Origin: Anaerolineales bacterium
GTDB taxonomy: Bacteria > Chloroflexota > Anaerolineae > 4572-78 > J111
Direction: 5' to 3'
NCBI GenBank assembly: GCA_020634855.1
Contig: JACKAU010000003.1
Coordinates: forward strand, 806,001 to 870,000
DNA: 64,000 bases
Shown here: positions 7,710 through 17,092 of the stretch, in pieces
Layout of the letters: each line of letters opens with the position of its first letter
Position numbering within the stretch: position 1 is the first letter of the stretch
Made by a program: the position numbers and the translations under genes
Notes under the pieces: model-generated
What the model was told of the DNA's origin: nothing
The model's database searches: none
The model's input: only the letters and a program-made list of their open reading frames with translations

Positions 7710-9137
7710 TCAAGCATTACTATTTAGCTGTTCGAAAATGCTGTCAGCGGTCAACATCGCATCTTTGACACAGTCCGGGATACCAATGCCTAGATAAGCG
7801 CTGCCGGTTAAATAGAGACCGGTCGCCTGCTGAGCTATCTCTTTCATTTGCTCAACACGAGCTAGATGATCGACATCATACTGCGGGTTGCCCTTAACCC
7901 AACGAAAGATTTGACAAATAATAGGTTTAGCTGTTACCCCCATTAAATCAGCAATTTCCGCTCTTACCAGGGATAGTAACTCATTATCAGGCAATTTTAC
8001 CACTTTTTCTTGACCATCTCCCCCCACAAAAGCTCTTAACAAGATATCGTTATTAGGGGCTCGTCCGTCAAACTTGGTTGAGGTCCAAGTACAAGCCGCT
8101 AACTTACGCTTTTCGCTTTTTGGAATGAGAAACCCGAACCCTCCAAAATTATGCTGATCAATGACATCGGCCCGACGATAGCCTAACGAGATAGTCGCTG
8201 TGGACACATAGCGTATCTTGGCCAATAATTGAGCCAGAGGTGGCAAAAATGATTCAACCAATTGAGCCGCTGTGTAGGCCGGCACCGCTAAGACTACAGC
8301 ATCGGCGGTGATAGGTGGCTGCGAAACGTCGTCAAACCGAATTTCAAAGCCGGGATTGGTCGATCGAATCGCTGCGACGCGCTGTCCCAGACAAAGTCGC
8401 CCCTCCAAACGGCTCACCAGCGCCTTAACAAGATCATTGAGGCCGCCTTTGAGACTTAAAAACATTGGCTGTGGCTTGCCATTGGCAGCGCCATTAACGG
8501 GGCGATTTTTTTTAGCCCGCTGCATAGCCTTGATTAGACTGCCATGTTGTCGTTCCATTTCCAGAAATTGGGGAAATGTACTTTGAATGCTCATTCGTTC
8601 CGGGTCAGCCATATAAATTCCGGCCATCATCGGGCCGGCAATCTTATCAAGCGCCTCTTGTCCTAATCGACGACGGACAAAACTGGCCAAGCTTTCATCA
8701 CCGGTTTCCTGGCGGGGATGAATGAATAGGTCCAGTCCCATTCTGAGTTTCCCTAAAGGGGAAATAAGTGGCGAAACTGCAAAGGGAACAAACTCGGTGG
8801 GGATAGCCAATCGAAATCCACCTGGAAATTCAACCAATTTCCCTTTATTTAAGACAAAAATCCCTCTTTTGTAGTCATTAGTGGGGATCAGCTCATTGTC
8901 AAGTCCCAACTCCCGGCACAAAGCTACACCCCAAGGCTTGGTGGTTACCAGGGAATCAGGACCGCCTTCTATCACAAAATCATCGATTGTCCTGGTAATA
9001 ATTTTACCGCCAAAGCGTGTGTCGCTTTCGATCAAGGTGTAATCAAGCGACGCACCGGTAACCTCTCTTTTCTTCTGTAGATAGTAGGCAGTGGCTAACC
9101 CGGCAATGCCACCCCCAATAATTGCAATGTGTGCCAT
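7710..9137 (-). CDS. hemG: Protoporphyrinogen/coproporphyrinogen oxidase, HemY type
   Basis: The 475-residue FAD enzyme has the dinucleotide-binding motif IIGGGIAGLATAYYL at 5-19, then RFGGKIITRTIDDFVIEGGPDS, and a C-terminal FAD segment GLYLTGSAYLGIGIPDCVKDA. It belongs to the O2-dependent HemG/HemY oxidases that aromatise porphyrinogens in heme synthesis. Whether the substrate is coproporphyrinogen or protoporphyrinogen cannot be settled without knowing if HemQ or HemN is encoded elsewhere. It is the last gene of hemE-hemH-hemG, 38 bp after hemH. No strong RBS is seen. The gene symbol follows the classical pathway name (hemY in Firmicutes usage). Confidence 0.92.
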   Translation of the reverse strand: MAHIAIIGGGIAGLATAYYLQKKREVTGASLDYTLIESDTRFGGKIITRTIDDFVIEGGPDSLVTTKPWGVALCRELGLDNELIPTNDYKRGIFVLNKGKLVEFPGGFRLAIPTEFVPFAVSPLISPLGKLRMGLDLFIHPRQETGDESLASFVRRRLGQEALDKIAGPMMAGIYMADPERMSIQSTFPQFLEMERQHGSLIKAMQRAKKNRPVNGAANGKPQPMFLSLKGGLNDLVKALVSRLEGRLCLGQRVAAIRSTNPGFEIRFDDVSQPPITADAVVLAVPAYTAAQLVESFLPPLAQLLAKIRYVSTATISLGYRRADVIDQHNFGGFGFLIPKSEKRKLAACTWTSTKFDGRAPNNDILLRAFVGGDGQEKVVKLPDNELLSLVRAEIADLMGVTAKPIICQIFRWVKGNPQYDVDHLARVEQMKEIAQQATGLYLTGSAYLGIGIPDCVKDAMLTADSIFEQLNSNA

Positions 9138-9175
9138 AATTAATGTTGGGATCCTGGTTTCCAGTAAGTGACGGC

Positions 9176-10093
9176 TTAGGCCTCAAACTTCTCTTGAACA
9201 GCGTCGGCCACGGCTTGAATAAACAGGGGCGTGCTGTTCATCGACTCAATCCGCTGTAAATTGATGCCGTGCTCGTTGGCGATTTGAGTAGCCTCGATGT
9301 CGATATCGTATAGAATTTCGACATGATCGCACACAAACCCAATGGGCGCGACTAACATATGTTTGTACCCTTGAGCGGCCAAGTCAACCACGACATCTTC
9401 AATTTGTGGGCCAAGCCAGGGTTCGCCTGTTTCAGCAGCGCTTTGGTATGAGAACATCCAGTCGATATCGCCCAATCGATTCGCCACAATTTTAGCATTA
9501 TCTTGAAGCTCGTCATCATAAGGATCGCCCATTTTCTTGAGACGTTCAGGCAAACTGTGGGCCGTAAACACAACCTTCACCTGATCGCGGGCCTCGGCCG
9601 GGAACTTTTGCAGACCGGCTCGAATATGGGCTTCCACTGCTTCAATAAATTTCGGCTGGTGGTACCAAGAATCGACAACCGAAAACTTTATATTGGTACC
9701 GTGCATCTGCTGCGCCTCATCAATCTTGGCCCAATATTTACCAATACTCATTTTTGAGTAGTGGGGCGCCATGACAATTGCAACTGCCTGTTCAACATCA
9801 TGCAGATACATTTGACCAACCGCATCCTTAATCCAAGGCGACCAGTGACGCATCCCCACATAGACCGCCACATCAAGGCCTCGGCGCTGGAGTTCTTCCC
9901 CGGTGTGCTTGGCCTGCTCATACGTCAGCCCGGTGAGGGGGGAGCCGCCAATCAAATCGTACCGATGCTTAAATTCATCAACAAACTCGTCTGACATGGG
10001 CCGTCCACCCCGGATATCGGACAAGTAGCATCTCATTCGCTCAGTAGAACCGGGCGTGCCATAAGCCAAAACCAGTAATGCTTTTTTTGTCAT
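9176..10093 (-). CDS. hemH: Ferrochelatase
   Basis: The 305-residue protein inserts Fe2+ into a porphyrin at the end of heme synthesis. Signature pieces are VLAYGTPGS near the N-terminus, VFTAHSLPERL with the metal-binding His179, and PIGFVCDHVEILYDID with the acidic partner Glu259. The length of about 300 and the lack of extra domains match the soluble or peripheral monomeric type found in Gram-positive bacteria. GAGGATG precedes the ATG by about 5 nt. It sits between hemE (103 bp upstream) and hemG (38 bp downstream) on the same strand, consistent with one operon. Confidence 0.95.
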   Translation of the reverse strand: MTKKALLVLAYGTPGSTERMRCYLSDIRGGRPMSDEFVDEFKHRYDLIGGSPLTGLTYEQAKHTGEELQRRGLDVAVYVGMRHWSPWIKDAVGQMYLHDVEQAVAIVMAPHYSKMSIGKYWAKIDEAQQMHGTNIKFSVVDSWYHQPKFIEAVEAHIRAGLQKFPAEARDQVKVVFTAHSLPERLKKMGDPYDDELQDNAKIVANRLGDIDWMFSYQSAAETGEPWLGPQIEDVVVDLAAQGYKHMLVAPIGFVCDHVEILYDIDIEATQIANEHGINLQRIESMNSTPLFIQAVADAVQEKFEA

Positions 10094-10196
10094 AGCATCC
10101 TCAACAACCTATTCCGAATTAATAATTACCCATCATTGCCGTTTTTTCGGGTAATTCTCACTAAATACACCCCACTTAGCCATAATAATAGTTGAT

Positions 10197-11249
10197 TTAT
10201 AGGGATACATCACTTGTAGCCGTATATTCGTGTACAAAATCAATTAAAGCAGCCACATGATCCACAGGTGTATTTTTATGAATCCCATGTCCCAAATTAA
10301 AAATATGTCCCGGCCGGTTTTTAACCTCATCGAGAACGTTGGCCGCCTGCTTTTTGATTTCCGGAATGGGGGCAAATAAGACTATTGGATCAAGATTGCC
10401 TTGCAGAGCCACGTCATCACCCAACTGCCGGCCGGCGGTAGCCAGATCGATCCGCCAATCCACTCCAATGACATCTCCCCCGGCCTGTTTAAGCAAGGAT
10501 AACAGGCCGGCTGTGCCGGTGCCAAAATGAATTAGGGGAACGTTAGGACCACTTTTAGCAATCTGAATAGCCTGCTGCGAGTAGGGCAACACATACGCTT
10601 GATAATCGGCCGGACTGAGAGCGCCGACCCAACTATCAAACATCTGAAGGGCATCGGCGCCTGCCTCGGCTTGAGCCTTAAGATAATGACCCACAGCGGT
10701 GGCCAGTTTAACCATAAGCTTGTGCCAGGCGCTGGGGTGTTCATACATCAACGTTTTGGTAGTTACGTAATTACGAGAGGAACCGCCTTCGATAGCATAG
10801 CTGGCCAGCGTAAACGGCGCGCCCGAGAACCCGATCAACGGCACCCGACCGGCCAGTTCGGTTTTGACTTGTCGGATAGCTTGCAGGGTAAAAGCTAAGG
10901 TTTCCTCGGGCGGAGGTGCAGCTAACTGTTCTACATCGGCAGCAGTACGCAGGGGATTACCGATAACGGGTCCATCCCCCTTAACAAACTTTAAATCCAA
11001 TCCCATGCCGGCCAAAATTGGGAGAATATCGGCAAAGATAATAGCCGCATCCAGGTTAAACGCCCGAATGGGTTGAAGGGTGACTTCAGTAGCCAGATCG
11101 GGGGTTTTAATCAACTCCAAAATCGAATAGCGCTCTCGCAAGGCCCGATACTCAGCCATGTATCGACCAGCCTGGCGCATCAACCAGATAGGAGTAGCAT
11201 CAACAGATTCCCGTCGGCAGGCGCGGAGAAAGCGGTCGGCTTGGGGCAT
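10197..11249 (-). CDS. hemE: Uroporphyrinogen III decarboxylase
   Basis: The 350-residue enzyme converts uroporphyrinogen III to coproporphyrinogen III by four decarboxylations. It shows the family signature IWLMRQAGRYMAEYR (arginine substrate clamp), FNLDAAIIFADILPI with the catalytic Asp, IGFSGAPFTLASYAIEGG and FNLGHGIHKNTPVDHV. The length is standard. GAGAGGA lies 6 nt upstream of the ATG. As the most upstream gene it should carry the promoter for hemE-hemH-hemG, in the 93 bp separating it from the 11343-11765 gene, or read through from that gene. Confidence 0.96.
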   Translation of the reverse strand: MPQADRFLRACRRESVDATPIWLMRQAGRYMAEYRALRERYSILELIKTPDLATEVTLQPIRAFNLDAAIIFADILPILAGMGLDLKFVKGDGPVIGNPLRTAADVEQLAAPPPEETLAFTLQAIRQVKTELAGRVPLIGFSGAPFTLASYAIEGGSSRNYVTTKTLMYEHPSAWHKLMVKLATAVGHYLKAQAEAGADALQMFDSWVGALSPADYQAYVLPYSQQAIQIAKSGPNVPLIHFGTGTAGLLSLLKQAGGDVIGVDWRIDLATAGRQLGDDVALQGNLDPIVLFAPIPEIKKQAANVLDEVKNRPGHIFNLGHGIHKNTPVDHVAALIDFVHEYTATSDVSL

Positions 11250-11342
11250 TGAGTCCTCTCAAAGAAGGTAGGCAGAATATTAACAAGGAATTATTATAAT
11301 CGGATTTCTTTATTGGAGCAATTGCTGCGATTTTTCGAACTT

Positions 11343-11765
11343 TTATTGAGGAGCCAGCCGGTAAACAATCAATGCTAAAAACAAGAAAAGCATTTCCTTA
11401 AAGAGCTGAGAACGATCCCAGGTGAGACGGCCCTGGGTAAAGTTATATGCCTGAAGCGGAAAAAGCCAGGGAACCAAACTGTTCCTGTCAACAATTAAAT
11501 GCCCCGAATATCCGGCAAACCAGGCATAACCGGTTTTCTTGCCCCAGACAGCAGTTACAAAAGCGGTACTTCCCACCAGGCTGAAGATGTTGTGCGCGTA
11601 ATGCCGGCCGTTAGGCATAATTCGAAAGCCGTAGCCTAACGATTTATCGACCAAGTCGGGAAACAAGCTGGCCATAAGTAGCGGTTTTAGCGTGTTCTTG
11701 TCCTTCGATAGGATCGGAAATCGATGTTGAACAAGGGCAATGGCGAGATGTCCTGGAATATGCAT
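11343..11765 (-). CDS. YdjM-like (DUF457-type) small membrane metal-dependent hydrolase homologue
   Basis: The 140 residues start MHIPGHLAIALVQHR and include LFPDLVDKSLGYGF, RHYAHNIFSLVGS and WFAGYSGHLIVD. These regularly spaced His/Asp residues between hydrophobic segments are typical of the YdjM/LexA-regulated inner membrane hydrolase family. Two to four membrane-associated helices are likely (FVTAVWGKKTGYAWFAGYSG; MLFLFLALIVYRL). No substrate is known for the family. It is upstream of hemE on the same strand with a 93-bp gap. Confidence 0.65.
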   Translation of the reverse strand: MHIPGHLAIALVQHRFPILSKDKNTLKPLLMASLFPDLVDKSLGYGFRIMPNGRHYAHNIFSLVGSTAFVTAVWGKKTGYAWFAGYSGHLIVDRNSLVPWLFPLQAYNFTQGRLTWDRSQLFKEMLFLFLALIVYRLAPQ

Positions 11766-11840
11766 ACATTTATGATACTCTGTCCGGCTAATTGATCAAA
11801 CTCAAGAAAGATTTTAAATGCACCAGATAAACATTTTATG

Positions 11841-11869
11841 TTGACATAATCTTAAAAACGCAGTATCAT
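11841..11869 (+). promoter_or_regulatory. Sigma-70-type promoter for tig (distal)
   Basis: TTGACA at 11841-11846, a 17-nt spacer, and TATCAT at 11864-11869. It reads toward tig and lies about 110 nt before its GTG start. Confidence 0.65.
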
Positions 11870-11907
11870 TTTATGAGTTAAATCCCCAGGTCAAACTTTT
11901 AAATAAT

Positions 11908-11936
11908 TTGCTCTCGACCACCCTTTATGCTATGAT
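11908..11936 (+). promoter_or_regulatory. Sigma-70-type promoter for tig (proximal)
   Basis: TTGCTC at 11908-11913, a 17-nt spacer, and TATGAT at 11931-11936, about 42 nt before the tig start. Tandem promoters would suit a constitutively needed chaperone gene. Confidence 0.55.
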
Positions 11937-11978
11937 GACCTTTGATATTTTTATTCTGACAATGATGAGGTTTTCCCC

Positions 11979-13619
11979 GTGAAGGTTACAACTGAAGAAT
12001 TAGAACGTTGCCAGGTTATGGTGACGGTTGAAATAGATTCCAAAAAAGAAAAGGATTTACTGCAAAAAGCAGCTAAGAGAATTGCCCGAGAAATAAAAAT
12101 TCCCGGTTTCCGGCCCGGTAAAGCGCCTTATAATGTTGTTGTACGCCGTTTTGGCTTAGAAGCAATCCAACAAGAAGCGCTTGAAAAATCGGCCGATGAT
12201 ATGATTCAAAAGGCTTTGGAAGAAGCCGATGTTACGCCGTTTGCGCGTATGGATTTGGAAAGCGTCGAGTGGGACCCACTTGTTATCAAAATCAAGGTTC
12301 CAACCGAACCAAAAGTTGAGCTAGAGGATTACCGTGCGATCCGGTTAGATTTTGATGAGATCGAGGTTGCGGATGAGGATGTCGATGAACGGCTTAAGCA
12401 GTTACAAGAAAATAATGCCACTTGGACACCGGTCGAACGCCCGGCTCAACTAAACGACTCCATTACCTTAGCGGTAGTCGAAAAAATTGACGATGAAATC
12501 GTGGCCGAACATGACTCGCTGGACTATGAGCTGAAGCCCGTTGAAGACGAAGAGCCGACGGATAATCTTGAAGCCGAGGTTGAGGTAGAGGCCGATGCGG
12601 TCGAAGAAGAGACCGGTGAAGCTGAAGAAGAGACCAGCGAAGCCGATGAGGCATACAAACCGCCGTTTCGCCCCGATTTGACCACGCCGCTGTTAGGCTT
12701 GAGCGCCGGGGAGGAGAAGGTTTTCTCCATCACTTACCCAGAAGATTTTAATGATCAAGATTATGCCGGTAAAGAAGTTGTCTTTGACGTTAAAATTGCC
12801 GCGGTTAAAGAGAAAACGCTGGCCCCCATTGATGATGATCTTGCCAAAACCGTAAGCGATTTTGAGACTCTTGATGACCTGAAGGCAGACATCAGGGCCA
12901 ATATCAAAAGCCAGCGAGAACAAGAGCAGAACAATGAGTTAGGTAATCAAGCTTTAGAGCAGATTATCGAAGAGGCAGACCTTGAATGGCCGCTGGCCTA
13001 TGAAGACGAAAGCATTGAACGCGAACTGGACAATTACGAGCGGCAAGTTTCAAGGTACGGCTTGAGCCTTGATAGTTATTTAAGTTTGGAAAACAAAACT
13101 CGTGATGATTTTATTGAAGAGAGCCGCGAGCGGATTATCAGCCGATTGAAACGCAGCTTTGTAATTAGAAAAATTGCGGAACAGGAAAATTTGAAAGTTG
13201 GCGAAAGTGAAATTCTTCAACACGCCAAGTTTCTATCCGATCTTTCCGGTCAAGGCGACCGGCTCTGGCGCGATATCTTAAGCTCACCCGTACAGCAGGA
13301 ATTGATAGCCAATGACCTGCTAGTCGGTAAGGTGATCGATTGGTTGGCCGCCGTGGCTAAAGGTGAAACACCCGAACCAGAAGCCCCCATTTTGGCCGAT
13401 CAACCCGAAGACGCCTCAACTCCTCCTGCCTCCGATGGTCAAGTTACCCCGGAGCAGGTCGAGGCCAATATAAATGAAGAAGCAGTAGAAGCTGAAAGCT
13501 CTGAAGCTACCACGTCTAATGATGAAGCCGCTGCACCAGAGAGGGAGAGTAGCACACCTGAGAGGGATCAAGATGTAGATCAAACGGAAGAACCAACCCC
13601 TGCTGGAGTAAAAAGTTAA
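11979..13619 (+). CDS. tig: Trigger factor with acidic insert and acidic tail
   Basis: This ribosome-bound chaperone and prolyl isomerase has its ribosome-docking signature GFRPGKAP at residues 43-50. A PPIase domain lies at about 155-275 and a helical substrate-cradling C-domain at about 275-455. Trigger factors are usually about 430-480 residues; this one has 546. The extra length is a highly acidic insert within the PPIase domain (about 188-226, rich in Glu) and a Pro/Glu/Ser-rich tail beyond about 465. The insert would replace the loop near the isomerase pocket. The start is GTG at 11979 with GATGAGG 8 nt upstream. It is followed 29 bp later by clpP and then clpX, the classical tig-clpP-clpX order. 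Confidence 0.95.
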   Translation: MKVTTEELERCQVMVTVEIDSKKEKDLLQKAAKRIAREIKIPGFRPGKAPYNVVVRRFGLEAIQQEALEKSADDMIQKALEEADVTPFARMDLESVEWDPLVIKIKVPTEPKVELEDYRAIRLDFDEIEVADEDVDERLKQLQENNATWTPVERPAQLNDSITLAVVEKIDDEIVAEHDSLDYELKPVEDEEPTDNLEAEVEVEADAVEEETGEAEEETSEADEAYKPPFRPDLTTPLLGLSAGEEKVFSITYPEDFNDQDYAGKEVVFDVKIAAVKEKTLAPIDDDLAKTVSDFETLDDLKADIRANIKSQREQEQNNELGNQALEQIIEEADLEWPLAYEDESIERELDNYERQVSRYGLSLDSYLSLENKTRDDFIEESRERIISRLKRSFVIRKIAEQENLKVGESEILQHAKFLSDLSGQGDRLWRDILSSPVQQELIANDLLVGKVIDWLAAVAKGETPEPEAPILADQPEDASTPPASDGQVTPEQVEANINEEAVEAESSEATTSNDEAAAPERESSTPERDQDVDQTEEPTPAGVKS

Positions 13620-13648
13620 ATTCTTATTACTAAGGAGCTTTAGACATT

Positions 13649-14278
13649 ATGTTTCCAAAACTTCCTGAAGCGATGGTCCCTATGGTCATCGAATCTACAG
13701 GGCGCACTGAAAGAGCGTATGACATCTTCTCTTTGCTTCTAAGAGAACGCATTATCTTTTTAGGCACGCCGATTAACGATCAGATCGCTAACCTGATTGT
13801 AGCCCAACTGCTATATCTGAATCGGGAAGATCCGGAGCGTGAGATCCAGATGTATATCAACTCGCCGGGTGGCGTCATTTACGCCGGCTTGGCCATTTAT
13901 GACACAATGCAGCAGATTCAGGCCCCTATCCATACATTTGCCGTAGGGGTTACCGCCAGTATGGGCACCGTGTTATTGGCAGCAGGGGCATCCGGATATC
14001 GCTATGCGCTGCCTCACGCCACCATACACATGCACCAGGCCGGCGGCGGCGCTCAGGGTTACACCACCGATGTTGAAATCCAATATCGTGAAATGAAACG
14101 CCAACAAGATTTGCTATTCGGCATTCTGAGTAAACATACGGGACAAACAATCTCCCAAATTGCCGATGATTTTGAACGAGATCGCTGGATGGATGCGATC
14201 ACGGCTAAAGAATACGGCTTAGTGGATGATATTTTGGGTGAAGCACCCGCATCTGGTGATTCCTCCAAAGACGACTAA
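13649..14278 (+). CDS. clpP: ATP-dependent Clp protease proteolytic subunit
   Basis: The 209-residue serine protease forms the tetradecameric barrel that degrades proteins unfolded by ClpX. The catalytic triad is visible as Ser104 (GVTASMGTVLLAAG), His129 (TIHMHQAGGG) and Asp178 (FERDRWMDA). The length is typical and no long propeptide is evident. AAGGAG precedes the ATG. It follows tig by 29 bp and precedes clpX by 318 bp; a perfect palindrome lies just after its stop. Confidence 0.97.
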   Translation: MFPKLPEAMVPMVIESTGRTERAYDIFSLLLRERIIFLGTPINDQIANLIVAQLLYLNREDPEREIQMYINSPGGVIYAGLAIYDTMQQIQAPIHTFAVGVTASMGTVLLAAGASGYRYALPHATIHMHQAGGGAQGYTTDVEIQYREMKRQQDLLFGILSKHTGQTISQIADDFERDRWMDAITAKEYGLVDDILGEAPASGDSSKDD

Positions 14279-14284
14279 TAGGAA

Positions 14285-14314
14285 TAGCTGGGTATTTGAT
14301 CAAATACCCAGCTA
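14285..14314. terminator. 30-bp perfect palindrome after clpP
   Basis: TAGCTGGGTATTTGA is followed directly by its exact reverse complement. No T-tract follows, so it may act as an attenuator, an mRNA 3' stabiliser or a protein-binding site between clpP and clpX rather than a classical terminator. The rest of the 318-bp gap holds no gene. Confidence 0.6.
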
Positions 14315-14596
14315 ACTCTAATGACTCAGTATGGGTTTCAAGGAGATCCATTGTCTTGCTCGATTTGAATTACCCAATTCATCGTAAATAGTCTGGATTA
14401 GGTAATCTGCCACGAGTACCTCCTTGGAATCCATCAAGAGTCTTAAATTCATGTTGTATAAGGGATTTCATACCACGAGATAAAGCGAAATGGCTTATTC
14501 TGTTCTTTTTTCGCCCACTTTTTACCCTTTAGTGGAGTACTTGTTGTACAAATCCTGATAATACAACAAATCCAATTATAAAATGAGAAAGTCTAG

Positions 14597-16000
14597 ATGG
14601 CCGGTAGATTTCGCTCCAATACTCAAGTATGCTCATTTTGTAAACGGTCACAGGAAGAGGTAAACCGGCTGATCGCCGGCCCGGACCAGGTCTTCATCTG
14701 CGACGAATGCGTCGATCTTTGCCGTGATATCCTGGAAGAAGATACCTCGACCACAAGTGCCACAGAGTTCAAACCCAATCGCATCCCTTCTCCCAAAGAA
14801 ATTTATGATCAGTTGAATGAATGGGTAGTGGGTCAGGATCAGGCCAAAAAAGTTCTTTCAGTAGCGGTCTATAACCACTATAAGAGAATTAACCGCCGAA
14901 CTATTGCTACTCGCGAGAACGAAGTTGAGTTGCAAAAAAGTAACATTATGTTGATTGGCCCCACCGGGTGCGGCAAAACTCTCTTGGCTCAAACGTTAGC
15001 CCGTATTTTGGATGTACCCTTCTGCATCGCCGATGCCACTACGCTGACCGAGGCCGGTTACGTGGGTGAGGACGTTGAGAATATCATTCTACGGCTAATT
15101 CAAGCCGCCGATTACGATGTCGAACGAGCCGAACAAGGCATTATCTATATTGATGAAATTGATAAAGTGGCCCGTAAATCGGGGGATAACCCCTCGATTA
15201 CCAGAGATGTTTCCGGGGAAGGGGTACAGCAAGCGCTTTTAAAGATAATTGAGGGCATGCAGGCTAATGTCCCTCCCCAAGGCGGTCGTAAACACCCTCA
15301 TCAAGACTTCATTCAAATCAACACCAAAAATGTGCTCTTTATTTGTGGGGGAGCCTTTGATAATCTGGATAAGATCGTTGAAGAACGATTAGGCGTTAAA
15401 GGAAAATTAGGGTTCAGTGCGGGTTGGGGCACGAAATTGGGGTCCAGAACGCGCGCTCCGCTAGTACCGCCGAAGCCCTCGGTCAGCCATCTTCAGGAAG
15501 TTACCACGCCTCATCCTGTTCAAGACCTTGACATAGCCAAGGAAGAAGCAGCTATTACCCACACGTCGGCTATTTTGTCTCAAATTATGCCCGATGATTT
15601 ACTCAGTTACGGGCTGATCCCTGAATTTATCGGCCGGCTGCCGGTTATGGTCACTGTCTCCCCATTAGGGCATACGGCTCTCATGAGGATTTTGACAACG
15701 CCACGTAACGCCATTGTCAAACAGTTTCAACACTTATTTGCGCTCGATGGCGTTGAATTGATCTTTACCCAGGATGCCTTGTATACGGCTGCGGCTCTAG
15801 CCCTTAAACATAAAACCGGCGCTCGTGGCCTGCGATCAATTATCGAAGAAGCCTTGCTTGACCTTATGTATGAAATCCCCTCGAATAAAGAGATTAGTAA
15901 ATGTATTATCAATGCTAATGTTATTTATGGAGAGGCAGATCCTGAACTATATGATGAGAATGGCCGCCCGGTGGGATTGAGCTTGCATAAAGCAGCGTAG
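14597..16000 (+). CDS. clpX: Clp protease ATP-binding subunit with C4 zinc domain
   Basis: The 467-residue AAA+ unfoldase feeds substrates to ClpP. The N-terminal zinc domain has C12, C15, C35 and C38. Walker A is GPTGCGKT at 121-128, Walker B is IIYIDEIDK, and IPEFIGRLP marks the sensor/large-domain region. The usual length is about 410-425. The excess lies before the DDLLSYGLIPEF segment, where a Pro/Thr-rich stretch of about 30-40 residues (TRAPLVPPKPSVSHLQEV, then a helix KEEAAITHTSAIL) replaces the short linker after GFSAGWG. This is next to the IGF-type loop region that contacts ClpP. A strong terminator follows. Confidence 0.96.
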   Translation: MAGRFRSNTQVCSFCKRSQEEVNRLIAGPDQVFICDECVDLCRDILEEDTSTTSATEFKPNRIPSPKEIYDQLNEWVVGQDQAKKVLSVAVYNHYKRINRRTIATRENEVELQKSNIMLIGPTGCGKTLLAQTLARILDVPFCIADATTLTEAGYVGEDVENIILRLIQAADYDVERAEQGIIYIDEIDKVARKSGDNPSITRDVSGEGVQQALLKIIEGMQANVPPQGGRKHPHQDFIQINTKNVLFICGGAFDNLDKIVEERLGVKGKLGFSAGWGTKLGSRTRAPLVPPKPSVSHLQEVTTPHPVQDLDIAKEEAAITHTSAILSQIMPDDLLSYGLIPEFIGRLPVMVTVSPLGHTALMRILTTPRNAIVKQFQHLFALDGVELIFTQDALYTAAALALKHKTGARGLRSIIEEALLDLMYEIPSNKEISKCIINANVIYGEADPELYDENGRPVGLSLHKAA

Positions 16001-16071
16001 ACCATCGCTCTGATTGCAGATCGCTCTAATGATTGATGGTTGATTATTCAAGATAATTAGTCAAAAGACCC

Positions 16072-16097
16072 AAGCCAGGCAGTTGCCTGGCTTTTTT
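16072..16097 (+). terminator. Rho-independent terminator after clpX
   Basis: AAGCCAGGC, loop AGTT, GCCTGGCTT, then a T-run. A textbook intrinsic terminator. Confidence 0.9.
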
Positions 16098-16243
16098 AGT
16101 CAAATTTATCCATAATACCTATGAGTGGGGTGTACTAAATGGATATATCGCTTTTTTAGGCTATTAATGGGGCATTTATAATAGTTTTATATGTTAATTT
16201 TTGCTAGCAACCCTAATAATATTTAACGTCTGGAGTATTTATA

Positions 16244-17092
16244 ATGAAATTAATATCCTATCTGGACGACCACCGTGTCAATCGTATAGCTTATGTAGAG
16301 GGTGATAAGGTTTTTTCACTTGATTTTACGGGAGATATGGTCACGCTAATTCAAGACGGGTCCGAGTCCTTAAACATATATGTAGAGCAAGCACTTAAAA
16401 GACCGGCCCTTTCTTTGCAGCAAGTTGATCTAGCCGCCCCCCTCCTGGCGCCAGCCAAAATTGTGGCTATCGGCAAAAATTATGCCGAGCATGCTATTGA
16501 GACCAAAAGCGCTGTGCCTGAAGAGCCAATCGTATTTGCCAAATTTGCCACATCGATCATTGGACCAGGGGCAGACATAACGTGGAACGCGAGTCTGACC
16601 AACCAAGTTGATTTTGAGGCCGAATTAGCGGTGATTATTGGTCAGCGAGCGCGAAATGTGGCCGAAGAGAACACCCTGGATTATGTCTTTGGCTATACTT
16701 GCGCCAATGACGTCAGCGCTAGAGATTTGCAGTACCGGGGCAAACAATGGGTACGAGGTAAATCGCTCGATACCTTTTGCCCCTTAGGCCCCTGGATCGT
16801 CACGGCCGATGAAATCCCGGATCCGCAAAACTTAGGGATTCGCTGCCAGGTCAACGGGCGTACCATGCAAAATAGCCATACCAGCAAAATGATCTTTAGC
16901 GTACCCTTTTTGATTTCATTTTTATCACACCACTTCACCTTACTGCCCGGTGATATTATTTTAACCGGCACCCCCGACGGCGTCGGTGCATTTCGAGAAC
17001 CTCCTGAATTTTTACGTGATGGCGACAGCGTTATGGTCGAGATTGAGGCCATTGGCCAAATTGTGAACCAATGCCGAGTCACTGCCGCATAA
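16244..17092 (+). CDS. Fumarylacetoacetate hydrolase family protein
   Basis: The 282 residues show the FAH catalytic domain: KIVAIGKNYAEHAIE, metal-ligand glutamate in QVDFEAELAVII, the downstream acidic ligand in CANDVSARDLQ, and DIILTGTPDGVG near the end. Members hydrolyse or isomerise 2-oxo acids in aromatic and hydroxyproline-type catabolism, or act as acylpyruvases or oxaloacetate decarboxylases. The substrate cannot be assigned from sequence, and no catabolic neighbours are present. It has its own upstream region after the clpX terminator. The following gap 17093-17342 holds nothing recognisable. Confidence 0.88.
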   Translation: MKLISYLDDHRVNRIAYVEGDKVFSLDFTGDMVTLIQDGSESLNIYVEQALKRPALSLQQVDLAAPLLAPAKIVAIGKNYAEHAIETKSAVPEEPIVFAKFATSIIGPGADITWNASLTNQVDFEAELAVIIGQRARNVAEENTLDYVFGYTCANDVSARDLQYRGKQWVRGKSLDTFCPLGPWIVTADEIPDPQNLGIRCQVNGRTMQNSHTSKMIFSVPFLISFLSHHFTLLPGDIILTGTPDGVGAFREPPEFLRDGDSVMVEIEAIGQIVNQCRVTAA

